DNA of 64,000 nt from Procambarus clarkii (Eukaryota; Arthropoda; Malacostraca; Decapoda; Cambaridae): assembly GCF_040958095.1 (NCBI RefSeq), contig NC_091165.1, forward strand, positions 27,302,479 to 27,366,478, read 5' to 3'. The notes beneath the pieces were generated by a model. The model was not told the DNA's origin, ran no database searches, and saw only the letters and a program-made list of their open reading frames with translations. Shown piece after piece: positions 55,651 through 64,000 of the stretch. A program made the position numbers and the translations under genes. How positions within the stretch are numbered: the first letter of the stretch is position 1; every line of letters starts with the position of its first letter.

Positions 55651-56385
55651 CGTTGTAGAAACTATATAGGGAAGTGATGCTAAATCTTTTTGATTACTGT
55701 CGATGGCGCTGAAGCGTTTAACTGATGGCTTCAAATTTGATGCACATCCTAATGTTATTTTCTTTGGTGATCACTTAGGTATACTTAATCTCGTAAATCT
55801 TTGAAACTAAGTCCTCAGAACTATTGTGAGGTTGCAGTCTTGTGAGGGGTGAGTAGTTCGACCTTTGGCATGACCTCGATACAACCATAAAGTATACGGC
55901 ATATGCACAGGCTTCCTATCACCGACAACACGAATTATTAAATAATTAAAGCCCGCAGAATCCAGGTACTATCTCTTTTCGTCCTATTATCTTGACGAGA
56001 GTAAAAATAAAACAGGCCCTTTTTTATAACTAGATTTCCTGTAGACATTTAATCATCTATTTTACCTCTTATTCCCTTTTCTTTCCCCAAGCATTTTCAA
56101 CCAATCACCCTGGAGGCCTAGCCCTTCAACCACCAAATTATTTAAGTCACTCTTAAGCCAATACTTAAGAAAATGTTATTTCTTGGCACATACCAGAAAA
56201 CTATTTATTGGGTAACTTAAGAATAAAACAATGGACCGTACAACCGTGTTAATCAAAACGTTTGGTTTCGGTTTAGTATTGTAAATCATTTTAAAGGAAT
56301 AAATTTAAACCAAGTCAAAATTTCAGGTTTTTCGCTCACCATCCTCATTCTGTAATGTTCTGAAGCGATCTCTGCTCTTTCGCGG

Positions 56386-56546
56386 TTTAGTGGACAGTGC
56401 TCGGGGGTTGTAGTCCTAAGGGCCCGGATTCGATTTCCGGCCGAGGCGAAAACAAATGGCCAGTTTATTTCATCCTGATGCCCTGTTCACCTAGTAGTAA
56501 ATATGTACCTGGGAGTTAGAAGCTGTTACGGGCTGCTTCCTTGGGA
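56386..56546 (+). mobile_element. tRNA-derived SINE head and body
   Basis: Head GGTTTAGTGGACAGTGCTCG and CGGATTCGATTTCCGGCCGA, body ACCTAGTAGTAAATATGTAC and CGGGCTGCTTCCTTGGG. It stops where an inverted copy begins. Confidence 0.7.
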
Positions 56547-56826
56547 TGTATTCACCTAGTTATGCTTGCGGGGGTTGAGCTCTGGCTCTTTCGGCCCGTC
56601 TCTCAACTGTCAATTAATCAATCAACTTTTTTTTTCCGCACACACACACACTCACCCAGGAAACAGCTCGTAGCAGCTAACTCCCAGGTACCTATTTACT
56701 GCTAGGTGAACATGAGCATCAGGGTGAAAGAAACTCTACCCATTTATTCTACCATCGCCGGGGATCGATCCCCGGACCCTAGTCTTATGAATCCCAAGCG
56801 TTGTCCACTCAGCCGTCTGGCCCCAC
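56547..56826 (-). mobile_element. tRNA-derived SINE type A, antisense, abutting the previous copy
   Basis: On the minus strand: head GACGGCTGAGTGGACAACGC and GGGATCGATCCCCGGCGATG, body, short (AC)n, TTGATTAATTGACAGTTGAG and AGCTCAACCCCCGCAAGCAT. The two SINEs form an imperfect inverted pair of roughly 160-base arms. Confidence 0.7.
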
Positions 56827-56917
56827 ACGTGTGTATGTGTGCGCGCGCGCGTGTGTGTTAGAGAGAAATATATGTAGTAGATATAATAAGAGGAAAAAAA
56901 TAGATTGGTTAGAAATG

Positions 56918-58688
56918 TGGGGTCCAAGAGCTAATAGCTCGATTCTGGAGACACAAATAGTAAATACACATCCTTTCTTCACTGTTATCGGTTCTCACCA
57001 GATTTATCGTTCTTGCATTGATATACCCTCCTCGTGTTGAATAATTTTTCATTGCACATTTTAACCTTTGAGTCTCAAAGGAGGGACCAGTTATTGTGCC
57101 AACCCCGACCAGCGCATGGGGTGCATCCGTGTGTGACGTCACGAATTAATATTGTGATGGTGTTGGTACTGTTGTGATCTGGGAAGCTCCTATACCACAC
57201 CTTCATTACGTAACGTCAAGTTATAATGCTGTTGCAATCGGGAAAGCTCCTGCCGAACTTTCAGTATGCAACACCACGTGGTAGTGTAGGTGGTACTAGT
57301 GTCATCCGAAGAGCCCCGTCACTAACCAACAAGGATCCCGGTAGTCAGTCGGGTTCGTTCTTTACCCACAATCGAGAACTGGTTTGGCGCGTTTTCTATC
57401 ACCTAATGCCCCTGTCCACCTAGCAGTAAATAAGTACCCAGGAGTTAGTCAGCTTGTTGTGGGGTTGCAGCCTAGTGGGTGGGGGCAGTAATTCGACCCT
57501 GGTGGGGGGTGGGGGACCGTGATATAAGCTGTATGTATAATATGTACTGTATGTATATACTGGATGCTTGTCCCCCGACACAATTAATTATTATTATGAA
57601 TTATATCATAGTTTAGCGAGAATTTTCGAGGTCAAGAAGGTGGCCATATTTGAAATTGCTGTTTGCTGCTAAATGTTAAATATGATTCGTGACTTTTCGT
57701 CACATTAATATGAATTATTTCTTCAATGAAAAAAAAGGCCTTCATTGTAAAGTAACTTGTTTAAAGTGGCCATTTGTGTTGCATCAGTCCATTATAAACA
57801 ACATAATTAATACGCAGAGCAAGGGTTTCAGAATCACATTTGCATCTCACATACGTGTTGTCGAGTATGATACACACAAGGCAGTTAAAGCTGTGTCCGT
57901 GATCTGAAATTGAGCGGGACCTAGGAATTTCAAGGTTGTAAAAACCGCACTATTTCAAGTATCTAATGCTGAGAGAAGGGCAATCACTGACACTCAATGG
58001 GCAGAAAAGCACAAGTATAGAGGTGTGATATGTTTGGAATCGAGAACAGTATATGTACGGACAGCACAAAACATCCACTAGATAGTGTGATATTGTAATT
58101 ACTACGATTAGGTTAGGATATCGATATTATGGGAAATGGCTGCAGGATTTTCCACTCCTCTAATAAGTCAGTAGGAAATATATTTGTGTATTTGGTTAAT
58201 TATAAAAACCGGTTGTGTACATTTGCCTTGTGTTATATAGTTTTTTTAGACTTATTATACAGACTTAGCCTACTTAGCAATATTGGTTAGGTTGATTTTA
58301 AGTGTATTTACAGTGAAGGTTCAAAATAACAAGCAAGTCTAGTCAAAGCTTTGAACATTACCAGATCAAAGGAAAGACTAAAAATTACGCCCAAGAGATT
58401 GATTGTTCAGTACTGCGCAATACTGAGAAAAATACAAAATATTACTCCCCTCTGCTAATATGGTACGGTACACAAACATTGTGGACACGAAGTCTGTTGG
58501 ATTTATCGAGAGGTAAGCTATAGGCTGTCCACGAGGTCACCCATCCAGTGCTGTTAACATCCCATGGTGAACCTGACTAGGATGACAGACTGTTGCGCAG
58601 TAGACTGGACAGTTTCAATCTCAGGCTGAAGATGTCTGTGCGCATTTCCTTACCTTTGATGCCTCTGTTCATATAGCAGTTGTGAACA
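56918..58688. other. Mostly unassigned sequence
   Basis: Begins with a diverged LINE tail (56918-56970, GGGGTCCAAGAGCTAATAGC). A palindromic CRE-like TGACGTCA lies at 57134-57141, and a degraded SINE body at 57360-57500. From 57540 it is AT-rich with no recognised gene. Confidence 0.35.
57360..57500 (+). mobile_element. Degraded SINE body
   Basis: Contains CTAATGCCCCTGTCCACCTA and GCAGTAAATAAGTACCCAGG followed by GTTAGTCAGC. Both the tRNA head and the usual tail are unrecognisable. Confidence 0.5.
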
Positions 58689-59720
58689 GTGACGTATGGA
58701 GTGATGCCAGCTATTGATCACTGGCTTGGAGCGAGGGGTCATGCCACCTGTTGATCACAGACACTGGCGTGGAGAGTGACAGTGGTCATGCCACCTGTTG
58801 ATCACAGATACTGGCGTGGTGAGTGACAGTGGTGATGCCATCTGTTGATCACAGACACTGGCGGGGAGAGTGACAGTGGTCATGCCACCTGTTGATCACA
58901 GACATTGGCGTGGAGAGTGACAGTGGTCATGCCACCTGTTGATCACAGACACTGGCGTGGAGAGTGACAGTGGTCATGCCACCTGTTGATCACAGATACT
59001 GGCGTGGTGAGTGACAGTGGTGATGCCATCTGTTGATCACAGACACTGGCGGGGAGAGTGACAGTGGGTCATGCCACCTGTTGATCACAGACATTGGCGT
59101 GGAGAGTGACAGTGGTCATGCCACCTGTTGATCACAGACACTGGCGTGGAGAGTGACAGTGGTCATGCCACCTGTTGATCACAGACACTGGCGTGGAGAG
59201 TGACAGTGGTCATGCCACCTGTTGATCACAGATACTGGCGTGGTGCGTGACAGTGGTCATGCCACCTGTTGATCACAGATACTGGCGTGGTGCGTGACAG
59301 TGGTCATGCCACCTGTTGATCACAGATACTGGCGTGGTGAGTGACAGTGGTCATGCCACCTGTTGATCACAGACATTGGCGTGGAGAGTGACGGTGGTCA
59401 TGCCACCTGTTGATCACAGACACTGGCGTGGAGAGTGACAGTGGTCATGCCACCTGTTGATCACAGATACTGGCGTGGTGCGTGACAGTGGTCATGCCAC
59501 CTGTTGATCACAGATACTGGCGTGGTGAGTGACAGTGGTCATGCCACCTGTTGATCACAGACACTGGCGTGGTGCGTGACAGTGGTCATGCCACCTGTTG
59601 ATCACAGATACTGGCGTGGTGAGTGACAGTGGTCATGCCACCTGTTGATCACAGACACTGGCGTGGTGCGTGACAGTGGTCATGCCACCTGTTGATCACA
59701 GACACTGGCTGGGAGAGTGT
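58689..59720. repeat. 47-bp satellite, about 21 copies, with higher-order structure
   Basis: Unit GGTCATGCCACCTGTTGATC, ACAGACACTGGCGTGGAGAG and TGACAGT. Variants (GATACTGGCGTGGTGAG, GACATTGGCG, GCGGGGAG, GATGCCATC) recur in a four-unit, 188-base order at 58750-58937 and 58938-59125. The array ends about 340 bases before the TATA box of the secreted-peptide gene. Confidence 0.95.
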
Positions 59721-60056
59721 CATACCATATGTTAATGGATGCATGTGTGAAGTAACTGTGGTGCTGCTACCCGCTGACAGACGAAACTGCATACAGAGAG
59801 CGTGTGTCAGTTCGTGTGAGTGTTTACCAACTTTAAGCACCCAGTTAGCGATAAAAAACCTAAAATTTGTGATGTTAACTTCCTTTTTTCATGTTTCTCC
59901 ATGCAGCAGGTAAACATTCAGCGTAGCAGTGTTTAAAATGGAAATGACAACCCCATCTAGCCAGCAGACAATATATATTAGCTCGAGCTCCTCAGAGGCG
60001 TGCAGAGTGGGAACCTAGCTGAATCTATGGGGATAGGATGAAGGTTATTTTAGATG

Positions 60057-60063
60057 TATAAAT
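60057..60063 (+). promoter_or_regulatory. TATA box (TATAAAT) of the secreted-peptide gene
   Basis: TATAAAT lies 121 bases before the start codon. It would place transcription initiation near 60087-60092, giving a 5' UTR of about 85-90 bases. The pyrimidine-rich TTCTTCTTTCTTACACAG at 60088-60105 could instead be a splice acceptor for an upstream noncoding exon. Confidence 0.4.
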
Positions 60064-60177
60064 CTATTTAGTAACACCAGGCGTTATTTCTTCTTTCTTA
60101 CACAGAATCTAGCTTGACAACCGCGTAGACGTTGCCAAGACTTTCAGCAATTGCAAAACTCGATACGCAACCCCAGC

Positions 60178-60965
60178 ATGAAGTGTACGGTAGGTTAAAA
60201 TTTGTCATAATAAATATTTCAGTCTTGTTATTAGAAGGCAGACTGTTACGCACACACATATTCCAGCCTGTTCTCCGTATACATATATAGTAGGAACCAA
60301 GAGCATAACCTTATTGCACACAATGCGCCTTAAAACATAATTATTCAAATTCTTCTCAATAGCACACATTATTTGTTGTGGTTCCAAGGAACCTTATCTT
60401 GATCTTTATCCAAGCCAAAGCAATAATATAAATAATATTTACCTATAATTTATTCAATATTTATGTATCATCCCTGTCAATGCTTCTATCTGTTTGATTG
60501 TTTCCTTTCAGTATTTGATTAAATATTATAAACTTGCAGAGAAGAAAAGTATAATGAAGGGAACTTAAAAACAAATCAGTGAAATATTGGCATATCCAAG
60601 AAATTATATATTGTTAAGATACTTTTCACCTAAGCAGGTTTTAAGCATAGGATACAAGTTTAATAAATGTAAGTGTTCATACCGACCTCCGTCTCACCTT
60701 CCAGATACTCTTAGTCCTCCTGCTCCTTGTGATATGCCCCGTGTTGTCACACGCTGCCCCACAAGTCTTTGGAGGAGCAGGAGCATTCATCGGTATGCGC
60801 CGCTTTAACAGAAAACCCAGGAAGAATCCACAACCTAAACCTAATTACCCAGACCACCGCCAACCAAGATACCCATACGACCCAACAGGACACGGCGACC
60901 CACATTTCTCTTATTATTATAAATGTACGTGGTATGCAAGACACGGGTCACAATTTTATTTTTGA
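60178..60965 (+). CDS. Predicted secreted Pro/Arg/Tyr-rich cationic peptide, two exons (antimicrobial-peptide candidate)
   Basis: Exon 1 codes for MKCT (60178-60189) and ends at donor ACG|GTAGGT. Exon 2 starts after acceptor CACCTTCCAG at 60705 and runs in frame to TGA at 60963-60965, giving 90 residues. Residues 1-21 form a textbook signal peptide: Lys2, a Leu/Val/Ile core, and SHA before the likely cleavage. The 69-residue mature part begins APQVFGGAGAFIGMRR (Gly/aromatic, then basic). It continues with a Pro/Arg/Lys/Asn/Gln segment and ends in Tyr/Phe-rich sequence with a single Cys. I count 11 Arg+Lys against 3 Asp and no Glu (net about +8) and 10 Pro. A TATA box at 60057 and AATAAA at 61009 frame a compact unit. 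The layout resembles crustacean proline/arginine-rich antimicrobial peptides (arasin, hyastatin, astacidin types), but I recognise no named family and the disulphide-rich tail of several of these is absent. A GTACGT at 60925 could be an alternative donor leading to a different C-terminus. Antimicrobial function is inference. Confidence 0.6.
60190..60704 (+). other. Intron of the secreted-peptide gene
   Basis: The 515-base AT-rich interval starts GTAGGT and ends with a pyrimidine tract and CAG. Joining its flanks keeps one frame and completes the signal peptide, which is the main support for this intron. Confidence 0.55.
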
Positions 60966-61008
60966 GTATGAACATTCACACGTGAACTGTATATATATTA
61001 AAATTTGA

Positions 61009-61014
61009 AATAAA
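61009..61014 (+). terminator. Polyadenylation signal AATAAA of the secreted-peptide gene
   Basis: Canonical AATAAA 44 bases after the stop codon at 60965, followed by AT-rich sequence. It supports exon 2 being terminal. Confidence 0.5.
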
Positions 61015-61019
61015 AACTC

Positions 61020-64000
61020 AAGTGAAAGACTGGGATACGGGAAAGATCAATTTAGATTGTCTTAAATAGATTGGTTGTATCCGTTCTCTAATTGGTTCCT
61101 GCTTCTGAGAAATCATTTGTTCTGATCTGTTGTGATGAATATTTCCAATCTCTGTTGATTCATCTGTCTGGTCTAAGGCTTCTCATATCATCTCTACTGT
61201 CCTGCAATCATCTTTGTGGTGGCGTCACATTTGAATCGAAGAGTTCAGATATAAAAATAATTACCATATTTCAGACGCACAGCATACTAATTATTATAAC
61301 AATCAGCAATACTAAATAAACCCATGAAACAGCCTACTCGCTAAAGTCGTAAATGCTAAAACGCTGCTACATTTTAAAATCCAGCAGTGACAAAATCAAG
61401 AAAAATGAGAGGGGTGGGACCTTCGACAAGCCGCCGGCTTCCTGTCCCCCGTAGAGACCACTAGATAATGGCCCCTCAGCTAAATACAGGATAATATATA
61501 GGCAACACAATCCTTTAGTGCAGTACTGTGTTCAAAACTCTCATTCACTTTAGCATTTGTTGAACTTTTTCACTTTTCTGATAAGAGAAGACATGTCTAA
61601 AGAACCAGATTCACTGAGGATTTTATCGTAGGATGTACGACTCGAAGGAACAATGGAAAAGCAAAATTTTCAGTAGACTTAAAAACCTGAAGATTCTACA
61701 AGTTGAAACTGTTAGCGGAACTTTATAATAGTACTGCTCTTTATTTGATGAACAGAAAAGAGCCTTCTTGTGGTAACTACACTGGGCGGTAGATGGCGTC
61801 AACTTTAACGATGTGATTTGCAAAGTAGATGTTACAAAGAGCATATGTTCAGCATATAGTAGGGTGACAAGTAGTGTTAGACAAACTCTTTCCAATTGCT
61901 GCTCCAATCCCTACAAGGTGAACGGGTAAGGTGCTATACAGAGATTCTGGAGAGAAGAATAGATTTGGTGGGGCTTGTATCAAGAAACAATCCTCTGCCA
62001 TCCATTATTACACGAGAACCAGGGAAAAATTCGCCGAGCCAAGCGTTAGGTCGTGTCTGCTCCCTAAGTACAGCTTTCAGCTGATAATAAAATAATTTTA
62101 CCATAAAATTAAACTTGAGATGGTATGCATGGGGCAATGGTGGGCTGCACCCAGAACTGCAAGTCCTTTCGAAAGGTGCGACTTCACCTGGTGGCAATCA
62201 TCGGCGATGACTATGGAGGGTGCGATAAACTAGATTCAGCTATGCAGGAATGCGCGAACCATATTCTTGCTGTTTTGTCATTATAGCCATAACCCTCGGG
62301 TCATTAGAAGAACCAGACGCAGGAGAGGTAGTCGTGACCCTGCAATGGAGGCACGGATGGTGACACTCATGAACCACAAATGTTTTTCTTTTATGTCTCT
62401 CTCCTCCAGTCTATGTTGTATCCAGGATTCCCTGGGTTTATATTTCTTTCACATCACTGTGCACATTTTCCATTTCTATTTCACATTTATTTTGCATTGA
62501 AAAGTGTACATATAATACAATTTGTACATCTTTGTCCATACTGTTTTTCTCCATTCTCATTCGTATCAGATCATACAATGCGTTTTTCTGCCAAATTTAA
62601 TACTGGATAACACTGATTTTGATGATCTCGTGTAAGACAATGAGAGTACAAACTCTTGATGTGTCAGGTTTCTGTCCGCATTGCTTAGGGTCAGGTGGTC
62701 TTTCAGGAAAATATCAAAATTTTCCCAATTTCAACTTCTGGTCTGTTTTTTTTGGGGTTGTCTAACAATATTATGCATGGTCACTACATCCTAATACAAT
62801 GGTGAAATTTCAAGAACATATTGGAATCATCGGATTACACTAAAATAGCACCAAATTTCTTCATATAAATTTGCAGCAAATAGCATTCGTAACCTCTTAA
62901 TTTTAACATTTTCTGCAACAGATAATGATTACTGATTTAAATAAGCCAATCAATCACCTGCTTTCACTAAAAAAATAACATTTGAAATTTTACAGAGCAA
63001 TACAACACGTCTGGAGATACAACCTGCTCCTTCAGCCATCACGGTCTACCTCCCTGCACCAAGTCATTGCTGCATACAAGAACTGACGATAATCATCATG
63101 ATATGCTCATGTACTTCACAAAATACACACTGCAGGATGTGTAGTGTATGGTAGCCTGTGAGACTCTGAAGGAGTGTTCACGAAGTGGGTTTTCTTGGCT
63201 TGTGTTACGTTGGTACCATTATTTTCAAATAAGGAGCTACAATAGTGCTAATGTCTCAAAAAAAATATGTAAAATTTATATCCTCACTAAGCTAATACTA
63301 AACTTAATGCTAAAAGTTACTTAAAACCCATCATAAAAAAAAATTAGGTTTTGTTCACATATATCAAGAAATTTGAAGGAAAAAAATGTGTGATAAAGAA
63401 ATCATTTTACAATTTAGGTACATAATAATAGTGGGAGCTACGCACATTTTATATAGGATTCACAGCTAACAGACCAAAGGGTCAATAACGAGATTTCATT
63501 TTAATGGTGATTTTGAATATTAATCTCATCTAATAAAACTTTAATGACTAGAAGTAAACATTCACTTGTCATTGTTTTCTAACCAATGACTTCAGTAACA
63601 GTATATATATGCCATTAAAATCATGAATTTGTACCAATTTGGAGAGATGCAGGAAGACTAGTGGTTCAATACACAAGAGTGGCATTACTAGTATATATAA
63701 AATTCAACTGTATAGTTAATTTTTAACATATGACATGCGTAAGGTGTACACCAACACTTGTTCAACAGTAGTGTATGTATACGTGGTGCACACTTTTCTA
63801 ACCGTTGGGAGATAGGCCAGGTAATAGAGCATGTAGGTTATTCAACTTTCATGTTTTTCCTAGAAAATGACCCACTGATTAATTTGGAACCAGACACCCC
63901 CTCAACTGCTACTGGAGGCACTAGGGTGAAGTGCCCAATCATCTCTCACTATCCAAAGTTTGATCAATGGTACGTATCTGACGTACATCACCCTGAGCCG
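61020..64000. other. AT-rich unassigned sequence downstream of the secreted-peptide gene
   Basis: Apart from the LINE remnant at 61405-61480 I see no repeats, RNA genes or credible exons. Short open frames here show no signal peptide or motif. Confidence 0.4.
61405..61480. mobile_element. Short remnant of the second LINE lineage 3' end
   Basis: CTTCGACAAGCCGCCGGCTT, CCTGTCCCC and AGAGACCACTAGATAATGGC are similar to the antisense sequence at 50825-50880 that encodes FDKAPASCPCRGH. Confidence 0.45.

Noticed and set aside
58689..59720. CRISPR-like array of regularly spaced repeats
   Set aside because: The whole 47-bp period is repeated, with no unique spacers, no cas genes and an animal genome context; it is a satellite.

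Overview
The window looks like nuclear DNA of a decapod crustacean, quite possibly a crayfish. This is inferred from three things: very dense di- and trinucleotide microsatellites; many tRNA-derived SINEs and CR1/Jockey-like LINE fragments sharing the same tails; and animal exon, splice and poly(A) signals. There is no operon structure, no bacterial-type gene and no CRISPR. Most of the 64 kb is repeats; open frames through (AC)n, (GA)n and minisatellite arrays are artefacts of periodicity.

Layout. 0-2.5 kb: long microsatellites. 2.6-9 kb: LINE debris, then minisatellites of about 16, 24 and 37 bp, a SINE cluster and two hairpin elements. 9-19.6 kb: LINE 3' ends that run into (AC)n, a 32-bp minisatellite, a 433-bp foldback transposon, a 17-bp array and SINEs. 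20.2-20.8 kb (minus): first coding exon of a Popeye-domain (POPDC) membrane protein, the only deeply conserved host gene recognised. 22.5-25.1 kb: a near-identical 1.33-kb tandem duplication. 25-34.7 kb: nested SINE, LINE and hairpin insertions, several with readable target-site duplications. 34.7-39.2 kb or beyond (minus): an apparently intact two-ORF non-LTR retrotransposon. 39.97-40.36 kb: a MITE with telomere-like TTAGG runs. 41-45 kb: 21-bp and 33-bp arrays and a GC/CpG-rich block that could be a promoter plus first exon. 45-58.6 kb: mostly AT-rich, little recognisable, with a 37-bp array carrying TATAAAA in every unit and old SINEs and LINEs. 58.7-59.7 kb: a 47-bp satellite with higher-order periodicity. 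60.06-61.01 kb (plus): a compact two-exon gene for a predicted secreted, cationic, Pro/Arg/Tyr-rich peptide, an antimicrobial-peptide candidate. 61-64 kb: AT-rich, nothing recognised.

How the parts relate. At least two SINE types share one tRNA-like head and body but carry different 3' tails, and each tail matches a different LINE family in the window, so the SINEs appear to borrow LINE machinery. One LINE tail repeatedly ends in (AC)n and seems to seed microsatellites. A roughly 190-bp element is almost wholly a long inverted repeat yet is flanked by 10-16-bp duplications of variable length, as expected for target-primed retroposition rather than cut-and-paste. The two host genes (POPDC exon and secreted peptide) are unrelated islands among these repeats.
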